From Dryococelus australis (lineage: Eukaryota; Arthropoda; Insecta; Phasmatodea; Phasmatidae): a stretch of 64,000 bases of DNA. Of this stretch, positions 22,501-34,344 are shown in pieces. The notes below the pieces were generated by a model. It worked only from the letters and a program-made list of their open reading frames with translations. It had not been told where the DNA came from and did not search any database. Where the stretch lies: assembly GCA_029891345.1 (NCBI GenBank), contig CM056995.1, forward strand, positions 80,105,895-80,169,894. The letters run 5' to 3'. The translations under genes and the position numbers were made by a program. Each line of letters starts with the position of its first letter. Position 1 is the first letter of the stretch.

Positions 22501-22925
22501 TAAAGGCTGTTCACGTTAAAGTGAGCACTTTTGAATTCAACCTTAGAAAAAAGTCACTGCCTCTACCTGCATATGTTTTAATGGGCACAATGAGTGACAC
22601 GAGTCCATTAAAGTTGATAACGATGGAAGGGAAAGTAGTTCCATATATTAACGTCGAACAAAAGTGTTAGGTAACCATTTGTGATAACTTAAATTATTTA
22701 TCTCCCTTTCTGTATTTTTTAATTCATTGACGTGTAAAAATGAGCAGATTTATACGATATTTACTTTTATAGTAATTTCACAGTTTCACTTGACCGACGC
22801 ATGGATAAAGGGATGAGGCCCATGGCAATGTTAATTTTATATAAGGCGGAAGAACATACAACGTGTATACAAGTAGATTTTAAGCAGGGCTTTCAAAAGT
22901 GCTCATTTTACCGTGAACAGCCATT
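22501..22925 (+). mobile_element. MITE family A, copy A9
   Basis: Near-consensus copy. It begins AAAGGCTGTTCACGTTAAAG and ends TCATTTTACCGTGAACAGCC. The internal TTTCACTTGACCGACGCATG is at about 22783. Good reference sequence for the family. Confidence 0.9.
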
Positions 22926-23169
22926 ACCTATGGTTACGTATGCAGGAATGTTGGAGCCGGTTTTTGTGTACATCGCCATGTTGTGACATCCAAAACATTG
23001 AAATTCTATCGGTCGTGTTAACAATATACCAATTATCTTTAGAACATGTAAATGTTGACTTACAGTATAACTGTAGCTGTAAAAGTTATTTATTGACTTA
23101 AAAACTGGCACAAATAACATGATTTTGATATATAAATAAGCAATTTTCTGCGTGACAAAATGGGAATGG

Positions 23170-23370
23170 TCCACAACAGTAACTTCAGCAATGTCACGGC
23201 AAACCATCTCCCGACTGTCCTTAAGTCCATGGGGTTTATCGTTGGTTTTCCCCACCCTACTTCCTCTATCATTGCATTCCGTTGATGCTCATTTTACATC
23301 TCACTTCACCACCATCGGCACTGAACATCTTAGCTGTTAGGAGCCACCCGGGTCTCTCACTAACAACCCA
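23170..23370 (+). repeat. SINE S1-like fragment (S1f), old
   Basis: CCACCCTACTTCCTCTATCA, CATTGCATTCCGTTGATGCT and CATCTCACTTCACCACCATC follow the order of the S1 3' body (compare 16810-16900), but the tRNA-like head is not recognisable. Confidence 0.5.
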
Positions 23371-23885
23371 CTGCACTGGACATGTCAGCTCAGAAAAGAC
23401 AACAGACAGAACAGTTTTGTAATATGGCTTCAGGATAGCAAAAACCAAATTTCTGTATACTATCATCCTACTATTAATTTGTTTCGTTATAAATGTTTGT
23501 TGCGAGAGTAATCCATACATTGATGAGGTTCTCATTAAAGAACTATCTGCGTTGGGGAAGGAGGTGACACATTTATTTAGATGTATGGATAGTCACATAC
23601 AGGACCTCAACAAACACTTCTGTTGGTATTACTGATTAGATTATCAATTTTTAGATGATACCGACAACCCTCTGATTACTGCCCCTATGTAAACAGTGTA
23701 GACACTTTATGTGTACATAAATTTGGCTCTTACTGTGTGCAAATAGAAAAAATTGAATTTTTATACTATTATGCACTCCAATCTCGAGTGAGTGATATCA
23801 TGCGAGTTACTGAAGTCACTGAATAAGCTGCCCCTAAGTATACGTACAATCACTCAAACAAATCCACTGGGAATCAGTGGGTTAG

Positions 23886-24144
23886 AGTGAAGTGAAGTGA
23901 AGATATTTGGACGGCTCTTAACATCTAAGTCTCGAGAGCCGATGAGGGTGATTGAGGTGAGTACAGAGCAGCGCCGGAATGAAAGAACAGGGGAAACGGG
24001 AGATCCCCGAGAAAACCCGCTGACCAACGGCATCGTCCAGCACGATTCCCACATGCGAAAGCCCTGAGTGACCCGACCGGAGATTGAACCCGGATCGCCT
24101 TGGTGGGAGGCGAGCAGGCTAAACGCTCAGCCATCGTGGCCTCC
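23886..24144 (-). repeat. SINE S1, copy S1e, with target-site duplication
   Basis: Full-length reverse copy. The body motif appears as GATCCCCGAGAAAACCCGCT, the B box as GATTGAACCCGG and the A-box side as AAACGCTCAGCCATCGTGG. It is flanked by CAGTGGGTTAG (23875-23885) and CAGTGAGTTAG (24145-24155), an 11-bp duplication with one mismatch. That is direct evidence of LINE-type retrotransposition of this family. Confidence 0.9.
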
Positions 24145-24949
24145 CAGTGAGTTAGGGATTTGTGATTCACTACAATTAATCAGAAATCGCTGTTAAATCA
24201 GCGAGATTCACACACATTAATAATAATTAAGTTTCAAATGATTTCCGGTGGAGCATTTATAATTTGGTTTTGTTCCCTTCAAGACTTTTTCCTTTTTTTC
24301 TGCATGTTGACGGTGTGTCAGATGACGGTAGTGTACGGGTGGGTGATTACGTAGATGGCTGAAGTATATCAGAATATGTGAATTGTCCAGAATGTGGTCA
24401 GTTGAATAGTGGTGTATACGGCGGTGTATTTGGTAGCAGAGCGAGTAACTACGTTTATTTGGTTTTATCATGTGTATGCGGGCTGTTCTCTCGTGGTTGC
24501 CAGTGAAGGAGACTTAAGTTGCTGTCCAAGGTGTGCGGATACATCTATCGTGCATGATTATTAGGATTTTCCAGTGTCAATTTAAAACACAACCTACAGT
24601 TTGTATTATATGGAACACAGCTGTATGCAGGAAGGCTAAAGACGGCAGGACCTCCGTCATTACAGTCGGTTCCGCAGCACTTCATACCCAACATTGGTAT
24701 TGTAAATGTAATTGTTCTGAGGACTAAGTGCGAACCATTAAAGGTCTCATCTCATCTCGTGAGCTTGAAGCTTTAGCGTACACGTCCACTGAGGGAGTCG
24801 TTGGGAATTAGAAAGCTGTATACGAAGTATCTGGTGTTGATAATTATACCAGTGGATTGAACTATCGCCTCACAAAATGAACCCTTACTGTCCTTCAAAC
24901 GCAGCTGTGATATAAATCACGGGCTTCTATCGTCAATGAGATAACGCAT

Positions 24950-25745
24950 CGTACACAGGTGATTCCTTAAGTTCACTGTTGTTTAATTTAATACTTAATG
25001 AAATTATAAAAGACATTAGAACTAAAGATGGATACAGAATGGGAGATAAAGATCTTAATATTATATATTATGCTGATGATGATGTTTTGATGGCGGATTC
25101 CGAAGATGATTTGCAAAGTTTATTATATAGATTCTATCTTGGTTGCCAAAAGTACAATATGAAAATATCTTTAACAAAAACCAAGTCAATGACTATACTT
25201 AAATTCCCCTTAAGATATAAGTTATAACTAGAGAGATAAATGATTGAATAGGCGATGACAATAAAATACTTAGGTGTTGAGATAACAAGTTGGGGATCAC
25301 TGCAGAACGAAGTGCACACCAGGCCAATAAAGCAGCGAGAATAGCGAGCTGCATGAACGACATCATATGGAATAATAAGTACTAAATAAGGGCATTAAGA
25401 CAAGAATCTATAAAGCAGTAATACGCCCAATATCGATTTACGCTGCTGAGACAAGGGCGGATGCCTCAAAAACTAAACTAATCTTAGAGACAAATAGAAT
25501 GAATATTTTGAGGAAAATTGCAGATAAATCCAGGAGAGGTAAGATCAGAAGTGAAGCTATTAGAAGACAGTTGAATATCCAAGCAATAAGGGATTGGGTA
25601 GAAAGACGAAGAATGGAATGGAATCAACCCCACCTATCCCACATGGCATTGGATAAAATTGTGCGCGTGGCAAGAGATAACTTACCAGTGGATGGAAAGA
25701 GATCGCCTGGAAGACCGAAAAAGAGATGGAAGGACTCTTAATTTC
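24950..25745 (+). pseudogene. LINE (non-LTR retrotransposon) reverse transcriptase remnant
   Basis: The first frame (from about 24960) reads GDSLSSLLFNLILNE, then YYADDDVLMA (the YADD catalytic box) and MKISLTKTKSM, all standard reverse-transcriptase palm motifs. After a broken stretch, a second piece reads IKYLGVEITSWGSLQNE and the part from 25499 reads like the usual C-terminal tail, with SPGRPKKRW near its end. Stop codons near 25225-25250 and 25385 and frame changes disable it. The endonuclease domain and the start of the reverse transcriptase are absent, as expected for a 5'-truncated LINE. I do not assign a clade. Confidence 0.85.
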
Positions 25746-26009
25746 TGGATGGAACAGGCTGCAAGCCTACTATGAAGAGAAGTAGCAGAAGAAGACACAG
25801 GTGTTTCCAGCGCAAGCGACATATCTCGTGATCCTGTAAAACCGGCCTCAATCCCGCGTAATTGTATTGCTGCGATTCGGAGCACGGATGTTTCATAATG
25901 ACAGGCATTTTCCCAGTGCGGGATTTGCCGGCCCATGTGAGCGGTGACACATCCCCTACCTTCTCCCGCCGACCCGTCCTTATCTTGGAGATTCAATCTG
26001 GATTACCAC

Positions 26010-26440
26010 TACAGTCTATTCACCGTAACTTAAAACTTTAAAAATCAAACCTTTAAAAAATCACCCTATGAATGACGTGCCTGGTTGTTCCCTAAATATG
26101 TCATTTATTACGAAAGTTTTATGTGCCTGTTAACATAAAAATAACTAAACTTCTACTTATATTGTATCTATGAATAATAATATTCCACTTGTAATCCATA
26201 TAAAAATACCAGAGAGAAAATAAGTGCGTCCTAAGTGCGTTCGTAATGTTTACTAAGAAATAGTTATCATGCAAAATATTACTGTATACCACTTAGTGCC
26301 CCTGAATGCGGGGCGTTGTACCTCTAGTATAATTTTCTAGACTTAATTAAGCTTCGTTTGCATGAGGCGGAGGAGTATCATGATATTAGAACTTAAGCAG
26401 AGATTCAGAAAAGCTGGAAGTAACCATGAATGGACTATAC
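26010..26440 (+). mobile_element. MITE family B, copy B4
   Basis: Begins ACAGTCTATTCACCGTAACT and ends AACCATGAATGGACTATACA. The subterminal TTTAAAAAATCACCCTATGA and internal CTAGACTTAATTAAGCTTCG fit the family. Confidence 0.8.
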
Positions 26441-26661
26441 AGGTGGATCCGTAGTTATTCTCAGGACGTTGGGCCAACCAACTTCCATTCCACCATCAGC
26501 CGGAACAAACGGAAGGGAAGCGGCTGTTATCGAGCCTGCTAGAACCACAAAGGCGGACGAACACATATGGACAAGTAAAAGTTAACAGTTATAGTTTCTT
26601 GAGGTTAAAATCATTTACAATTATTACTATTCAAACAGATACTATAACAATAATTTTAAAA

Positions 26662-27560
26662 AATTGGGGCTTGGCTGTGTTGGGGACACGGCCGTCGGTT
26701 TTACGTGAATTAGTCTGCGTTAGGGGGTAATATATTATTCGAGATATGGGAACGAACTGAAAGTAACGGAAAGGATACTTGAATTTGAGAGCTCAAGTCG
26801 ACAGAGCTAGACGAAATATTTCTTTTAAATCAGCGCGCTAGCGCATTGAAGTCTCGAGATATACTGCCCGGAAATTTTCGCCCACGCCCAAAATTGTCGC
26901 TAGTCGCCGCGGGACACCCCCCACCCCCACCCCTCCATCATGTTTCGCACTGCGCATGCGCAGTACTAACTCAAGGTCACACTCACACAGTAGTCGTGAA
27001 AACGATCGAACGAGATGGCATTTATTTTAATCGTGTTATTATTGACGAAGTTATAGTGGTCGGAATAGAATGGATCACGCTGCGAACGTCACATCACCGT
27101 TTCCGCACTGGTAAAGTCTGTTCATGATAAAGTGAACACTTTTGAAATCAGCCTCTGAAAAATGTCACTGCTTCTACCTGCATATGTTTTAACGGACACA
27201 TTTAGTGGCATGCGCCAGTGAGGTTGGTAACGAAGGAGGAGTAGTTCCATGTATTAACGTCGAATGAAAACTGTCAGGTAAACATGTGTGAATACCGAAA
27301 TTATTTTTTTTCGTTTTCTTTTCTTTTAACGGATAAAAATGTAATGATAAGCAAATCTGTAAAATATTTACTTTTATAATTATTTCACAGGTTTACTCGA
27401 TCGACGTATGGATAAAGTGATGAGGCCCATGAAAATGTTAATTCTACATAAGGTGGAAAAATACACAACATACCTACAAGTAAATCTTAAGCAGGACTCT
27501 AAAAGTGCTCTGTTTATCGTGCATTACTTTTACCCCATGTGTTGGTCTGATTTTAAGATG
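26662..27560 (+). repeat. Dispersed repeat O, copy O1 (split by A10)
   Basis: Shares an ordered series of blocks with 36828-37270: GGGACACGGCCG, a GAGATATACTGCCCGGAAAT-type block, GCCCACGCCC, GATCGAACGAGA, ATTTTAATCGTGTTA and CACCGTTTCC. Homology stops at the left border of A10 (27112) and resumes after it with CCCATGTGTTGGTCTGATT, which matches CCACATGTGTCCGCCTGATT in the other copy. No protein is recognisable. Confidence 0.65.
27112..27526 (+). mobile_element. MITE family A, copy A10
   Basis: Begins TAAAGTCTGTTCATGATAAA and ends AAAGTGCTCTGTTTATCGTG. It lies inside repeat O1; the copy of O at 36.8 kb shows the uninterrupted site. Confidence 0.8.
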
Positions 27561-27888
27561 TATTAACATCACAAACTTCTTTAGATATGTTGTGTTTGCT
27601 GAACGCTACTACACTCAAAGGGATTGTTTTTTTTTTTAATTAATCCAATAATGGTGGAGCTGAATATCTGTGTGGTTGAGTTTGTTAAGAAACTTTGTAA
27701 CTGGTTCGAGCTCCACGCTGCAGCGACGCGACGTCTAGCCAAGGAAGACGTTCACGCGCATGCGCAACCACGACAGTGTAGCGGTGCTCGGCCACGCTGC
27801 AGAGAGGATGGGCGACACCGCGACGTGTATACGCCGCACAGTGGTGTGACGCGAGCACCTGGCTGCGTGGTCTAAGCTTCGTCGTTAA

Positions 27889-28249
27889 GAGGAATGGTGC
27901 ATGGAACCATTATATTTACCCGATTTTCATATAAGTCGTTTTCCGAAGGGTTTGTCAAAATTTTTGTCTCGACAAGACGCAAATAATAATTTTCAACGCC
28001 TTTTTACGTTGTTAAATATTTACTGCTGTCATTATTCTCGGAGCGCTGAGGGAAGAAAAGGAAGAATTCTTGTTTTCTTATCTTCAATCAGCGCTCCGAG
28101 AAAAACGAACACAGTGAATTTGTAACAATGTAAGAAGGTGCTCAAAATTGTTATTTATGCCTTTTCGAGCCAACATTTTTGAAAAATCCTCTGTAAAACA
28201 AGTTATAAAAAAATTTAAATAAATATACGGTTTGCGTGCACCATTCCCC
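27889..28249. mobile_element. MITE P with TTAA target duplication and internal hairpin
   Basis: Termini GAGGAATGGTGCA and, in reverse, GGGGAATGGTGCA are each bordered by TTAA (27885-27888 and 28250-28253), the target signature of piggyBac-type elements. A perfect 15-bp inverted repeat TTCTCGGAGCGCTGA lies at 28035-28049 and 28088-28102. It is 361 bp and non-coding. Confidence 0.75.
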
Positions 28250-28251
28250 TT

Positions 28252-29160
28252 AAGGCGCTTGCCTACGTGACACTTGAACTGTTGCGTTGTAGTGTGTTTG
28301 AAATATACGTTTTACAGCGAAACTATTAACATTAACTGTGCATCCTAAGTGCCGATTTACGAAAGAACACACAATTCAGACGAGGCCTGTCGAGTGCTTT
28401 CAAGACGTCACGCACATTAGTAACGCCATTTAAGATGATTCCGGCGTATCTAAAACAGCCCTTTAAGAGTGCCTTACCTCAAAACATGCGCGTCAGATAC
28501 ATACGACATTTCTCAAAGGCCCTGCCTTGAACCTTTTTATAGGATGTTCACGGTAAAATGAGCACTTTTGAAAGCACTGCTTAAGATCTACTTCTATGGA
28601 CATTGCGTATCCTTCCGCCTTATCTAAAATGAACATTGCCACGGGCCTCATCACCTTATTTATACGTCGGTCGAGTGAAACTGTGAAATTATTAGAAAAG
28701 TAAACATTTTACAAATCTGCTCATTTTTACACTTCTATGCATTAAACTAAACAGTAAGCAAAGAAAATAACTTAAGTTATCACAAATGGTTACCTAACAC
28801 TTTTAAATCGACATTAAGATATGGAACTACTTTTCATCCATTGTACAAACATTACTGGGTGTAAGACAATCATTGCGACCGTTAAAATAATATGCAGGTA
28901 CGAGCAGTGACTTTTTTTCAAAGGTTGAGTTTATAAGTGCTCCATTTATCGTGAACAGCCTTTACAAACTTTCCACCAACATAATTATGGGGTTGCAGTT
29001 TAAAATCCCGTACGTACACACAGCACGACGAGGGCACTACACGCCAGCTCAGAGACTTGGCTTAGTGGCGATGGCGCACTTGATACTCCTAATAGTGTAG
29101 CCCTAATCTCTCCCGCGCTTCTCTGCCTCAAACCCAGACAATTACTCCAAGTAAGCAGGG
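28252..29160 (+). repeat. Repeat family E, copy E2 (split by A11)
   Basis: The left part (28252-28537) carries TGTTTGAAATATACG, AGACGAGGCCTGTCGAGTGC and TTTCAAGACGTCACGCAC. The right part (28965 onwards) carries TTAAAATCCCGTACGTACAC and GTGGCGATGGCGCACTTGAT. MITE A11 occupies the gap. The copy starts next to the TTAA of element P. Confidence 0.65.
28538..28964 (-). mobile_element. MITE family A, copy A11
   Basis: Begins TATAGGATGTTCACGGTAAA and ends TCCATTTATCGTGAACAGCC, then TTTA. It is inserted into repeat E2 at a TTTATA site; E3 preserves the uninterrupted sequence (AACATTTATAGAG in reverse). Confidence 0.85.
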
Positions 29161-29345
29161 CCCCTCATACAACCACATCGTTAACGAAGCGAGCGTCTCG
29201 TAGCCGAAGGAAATAGTCTTTTAACATAAAACCGGTATTTAAAGGTGCTTGTTGTTTGTTAGGCAGACTCATTCAGGTATCCTCGACTGTAACGACTTCT
29301 TTAAGCCCCGAGCGCTGTTTCCCTCTGTTCACATTCAACAACCTG

Positions 29346-30329
29346 CAAGCAGAACATCACTAGAATCATTATAATTGAAATTGCACGGGTTTGTTGTAAA
29401 ACTGCATTCATAGCAATATTACTTATTGTTTTAAAGCTCAAGTAAAATAAAATAACACATGATTTCAAAAATTCGTTTTTATGATCTCAGATGATGAGAG
29501 CGAGGGATTGTCTGGTTGGTGGCCATGTTCAGAATACGTGAGATATTGTTAACATGTTGTGGCTTGTTTCATTTGTTTTGTTCGCTATTTGTGTTTTTGG
29601 AAAAGAAAATATTTCGTCTTCACTCCACTCTACAGTCTTCGTATAAAGCTACTCTGGTTTGTAAATAGACAAATGCAGGCCTACACAGCTTGATGGGTTT
29701 AATGTTCTTGACCTTTGTTAGCTTGTGTTCGTGTAGCACTGGCTCTTTTGAAAGGCCTCCCCAGCACTTCCGGGGCACAATGCAACCCGCAATAATACTG
29801 TTTACTTAAAGGGTTATTTAGTAATGGTTTAAGCAACAAACGTGGCATGTTATTATAAATTATGTTTTGTTTTAATAGAAATGTAGTCGCATCTGTTTGA
29901 AATAAGTACTCCAAAATCAGCCCTAAGTGTTGGTTCTGTCACAAACTTGAGAAATAAAGGCAATTATAAAGATTACGATGAAATCATTCGTTATGCCTGA
30001 TTTCTGAGAACGCATTTCAAACAACAACAATACGGCTTCAATACGCGTAATACAAAAGTAAGTTCTACTTGTTGTGTTGATAGAACCGTAATGAAGTTAG
30101 CCTTGAAGTAAATGGGGGTAACGCGGGTGGCGTAGTGCACCTGCAACACTGGAATGGTCTCTTCTTTGCACAAACTAAGCATATTTGAGCAGGTTTTAGT
30201 TTGTTTGTGTAGCTAATTTTCGTTCCAAATTAAGTTTTTACAAATCTTAAATTTAAAGAATTTAGTAATTTCTTTTTTCTGATATTCCAGGGTTGCTAGT
30301 CCTTGACAGAATATATTCGTTACATAGAA
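29346..30329. other. No recognisable gene
   Basis: AT-rich sequence with no supported feature. Confidence 0.4.
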
Positions 30330-30778
30330 CAGTGTCGGCGGAAAAGGGGGAAGGGGCAGGGAGCCAATGTCCCTCCCCTATAATAGTGGGGAGGGACAAT
30401 ATAGGCATTTGTTCCCACCCTAAGTTTGACACATACAGTCAATAATAAAGTAGTAAATTTGCTCTCAAACCACCTTATGCATGGCTTCAGAATCATACCA
30501 AAATGCATGATTCTAAGACGGCAAAAATATATTATCATAACAGAAATTTACAAGAAATAAAATTGCGAAATCGCAACAGATATACCAAACATTGTTTGTT
30601 TTATAGTCAGAAGTTTCATTCAGTTGATTAAAACAATGAAAACCATAACTGGGCAAGACAGAAATACTGGTGTGTCCCGTGTGCCATAACGCACATTGTA
30701 AAAAACAAAGTTATGAATAAGTACAAGGCAGCTAATAAAGTTGTCCTCCCCTTGCGTGAAAACCTTCCGCCACCCCTG
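30330..30778. mobile_element. hAT-type MITE L with perfect 8-bp target duplication
   Basis: The ends read CAGTGTCGGCGGAA and, in reverse, CAGGGGTGGCGGAA, followed by G-rich subterminal tracts. They are flanked by ACATAGAA at both sides (30322-30329 and 30779-30786), an exact 8-bp duplication, the hallmark of hAT insertion. The 449-bp interior is non-coding. Confidence 0.9.
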
Positions 30779-31429
30779 ACATAGAATCGTTTCAGTTATA
30801 GTAAAATTTGCGATAGCACAATGCTTATTTTTGTTTGCAATTTGGAATTTTTTGATCCGATGCCGAAACATTCCAAATTGAAGGTTCTTAAGGGAAAGAT
30901 ACAAATGCGTGCAGTTTATGCTATACTACCAGATCTATTGATATTCTCAACACTGGTGTACCTATTTATTTATAAAATGACAGACGCTGCACTTCCAAAT
31001 GACTTCGTTACTGTAGACCAACGCTAAATTTATTCTACTTATTTATATTTTCCGTCAGAGATTTTACCTCAAAACGAATGTCACTGAAGTCAGCTGTCCG
31101 CCATCCTACCTTTTCGGTCATTTGTATGCATTTGTTAGGTACCGCAAATAAAATTTAGCTCAAGGATGTCTAAAGAGACAACAGCCTATCGAAGAAATAT
31201 TTTATGTGGATGCAGTAATACAATTACAGGCTTTTAATAACACTCCACATGTATTATATTCATAGTAGTGCAGTGTAGAACTCTTAAGGACAGACGCAAG
31301 CGTAAGTGCGGTGCATCTGAATAATAAAAACAGCCACCACGCGTTTCACTCTATCGGTTATGTGAGCACATATGAAAGCAAATCACAACTCAGTACGACA
31401 TTTATTTAATTTATCCTACAAATATATTA

Positions 31430-32330
31430 AAGTTCTGATAGTTTTAGTTACATTAAATCGTTAATTACTTTTCTCTTGTTTGCTAGTTTGTCTTCTTTGT
31501 TTTATAATCAATTTGTTAATCATTTTATTTTGCTTCATTTATTACAGGAAAAAATTGATGTTTCTATAAAATAATTTTTATTTTACCATTTTAAATTTTT
31601 TTTTCTTTCTAATTTGATTTAATAACTTAATTTTTTCCAATTATTTTTGGATTTAGCATTATAACCTTTTTTTTTCAGTTTTATTATTGGACACAATCTG
31701 AAGACAGCTTCAGCTGTAGTGCTCTTTACTTTAATTTGTTAATTTTATTTGAAATATGAGTAATGAATATATTTTCTACAATCACAATATTCTGTTTCTT
31801 GAGTTTTTGTTTATCACAATAATATTCTTTTGTATAAATATTAGCACATATTTTACATATATTGAGATGTTTATCTTTTGCAAAAGTATGTAAAGAAAAT
31901 GAATTTATATATTTTTCTTCATAATACTTTATTTTTATATTTTTTTGTTTTAGTGCTTTTCATTCATTATTAAGATATTTTGATTAATTTTTTGTAAATA
32001 ATTAGTTTTAATCTATAGTTTTTACAATTGTTTATTCACTGTCAAATTTTATAATATTCTATTAACTTATTTATAATTCTATTTGTTTTTAGTTTTTAGA
32101 TGTTCTTTTTTCTATTTACTTTAAAATTTGAAAATAAAATTTGTAAATCTTTGGAAATTTGAGCATTTTTGTCATTTTAATCTTTTTATTTTTGAGGTTT
32201 TTATTTTTTAACATATTCTCAGGTTGTAACTATTTATAGAACATTTTCAAACAGTATTTGGCTTCTTGAGATTTGGAGAAAATATCAAAAAATCAATACT
32301 GTACTCGCTTTCTCATAATATATACTACTA
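31430..32330. repeat. Very AT-rich block
   Basis: About 900 bp dominated by T and A runs with almost no GC-containing words, clearly richer in AT than the surrounding DNA. I see no coding potential and no clear tandem period. It could be a low-complexity intergenic tract. Confidence 0.6.
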
Positions 32331-33093
32331 ATAGAATTCGTGCCATGTTCGTTGGGATAGCCTATTTACTTGTTCTAAACGTATTGATATTCATCTGGCT
32401 GAGATAGGATACGCTCTGAAGTAGTGAATACGGAGTAAAATTAGTAAAAACCAGTGTGAATGATTCCAATGGTAATAAGTCCTATGTAACTCACTAACAT
32501 TATGGCTGAATTTTACTAATATATATGTTATTCCCACTGTATGTTGAGAGTTCCACCACCGTAAGTCAGATTTTCCCAATTTATTTGCTCGATACGCCAT
32601 TCGGTAGTAGCTTGTCAACTGACTTTCAGTGAATGTTATTCCCACTGACTGATGTCAATGAGTCAGACTTGAACTGTACTCAAGTGAAGTCGCCACATGC
32701 CGCAGGATTGTGGACAAGGAAGCCGCTGGCTCTCTTCGTGTATGTCTGACAATCAAATTGTCTTCCCTCGTGATGGTCCATCGAAGTCGTCCAGAACCGA
32801 TACTGCCACGTGTCCATTACTGCCAATACAATCTGACTGAAGTCTAAATGACCCAGATGACAAGTAATTTGATCACCGTTCATGTTTCCTCTTGCGGCCT
32901 TATTATCTGGTCACACTAACTCCGTTAACTGTTACGGCTGTACTGCACATATTTTCGGCATACCTACAACTCTTTTATCACCTCTGTGTCGCATGGGTGT
33001 TGCATCACAGCATCGCTTGCGCTGTTGTGAAGATTGTTTATATACGCCACCTGAAGAGCGATGGCAGCACCCTTGTACGGTGCATGTGCATAC
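32331..33093. other. No recognisable gene
   Basis: Ordinary composition. A 106-codon frame at 32882-33202 overlaps element R and has no recognised motif. Confidence 0.4.
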
Positions 33094-33101
33094 GTTATCA
33101 C

Positions 33102-33395
33102 TAGGGACCTGCAAAATTCGCGTTATTATTTGGCATCAGGCTAAACTTCACACTACTGTATATACTCGAGCCGGCGTCGTTTCTCTACCGGCTGCTGCTT
33201 AGATGTGAAGCCATGCCCCTTATGACTTAACTGCACGTGATTTGGGCACACCATTATGAAGTGTTCATTTATTAGCGCACAGGTACCCAATGTGGGTCAC
33301 ATAAATTACGGTCCAATGACAAACGTATTGCAAAGGTACATGTGTTTGAAGTTTAACGTGTGCCCAAATAATAATGCGAATTTTGCAGGTCTCTA
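33102..33395. mobile_element. hAT-type MITE R with long terminal inverted repeats
   Basis: The left end TAGGGACCTGCAAAATTCGC and the right end in reverse TAGAGACCTGCAAAATTCGC match, with similarity continuing through TTATTATTTGG for about 45-50 bp. Flanks GTTATCAC (33094-33101) and GATATCCC (33396-33403) agree at 6 of 8 positions, consistent with an aged hAT target duplication. Confidence 0.8.
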
Positions 33396-34344
33396 GATAT
33401 CCCATGAAACTTTGATCATCTGCATGTGTTATCCATCGTTGAGATTGTTTACCAACTCTCACTATATCAAATAATTGTTACAGGGATCGAAAATTTTCAT
33501 GCCAATGAGCGTAACTTAAGTTTATCTACGGGCTCTTTATTTATTTGAAGAACATTTTTTTTAATAAACAGAGTTCTCCAACATCTGCAACGATGTCGGT
33601 TAGAACACTAACTGTCAATGTCTTCGTATTCCAGACATGTATAGTCTGTTTGGACTAAGGTTAGAATTTGTTTAGTTTGCAAGAGCTTCTCCTACTTTAA
33701 GCCTATCAGCATAAAGAGTCTGTATTAAAGCAATTAAAAGTCATGAATGAGGTACCATATGTTGCTCCTGTTCTTAATCCATAATTTTACTTTTAAAAAA
33801 TAACACTTCACGAAATAAAAGTAAACAAGTCTCTACATGCTACAGCAGCAGGAACTTTACCGTAACAGGAATTAAGTATTCCGTTCCCATAGGTATACTC
33901 GCTAAAAAAAGGTGTGAAAATGCCCGTCCTGGGAAAAATGTTTGCGTTTCTGCAGCTCACAAAATTTTCCGGTCCCACTCAGACTATTTTCCGGATGTTA
34001 CCCTAAGTGTTGCACATTGGTGGGTTTCATGCTGCTCGCATTGTTCTCTAGAATTTCTAGCCGTTGTCAAGAGGTATTATAATTTCTCAGTTCTTAAATT
34101 TGTCAGTTATACATAGATTCGTCATTACGATCCAAGCAAGAAAAATACCAACAATGTATTACCGCGAACTAGTAGACCTTATTTTCCCATAAATAGCAAA
34201 CGCTTTTGGTCTGTGTAGTTTCCAAGTTCTGTAGTCGGTCTATGAATTATAATTGTAATAATTTGGCTCGGAAAAATAATTTTCTGATACCGAGACTGTT
34301 GGACCCGCATAAATAATAATCTATCCTCATACTGGAAGTCGCAA

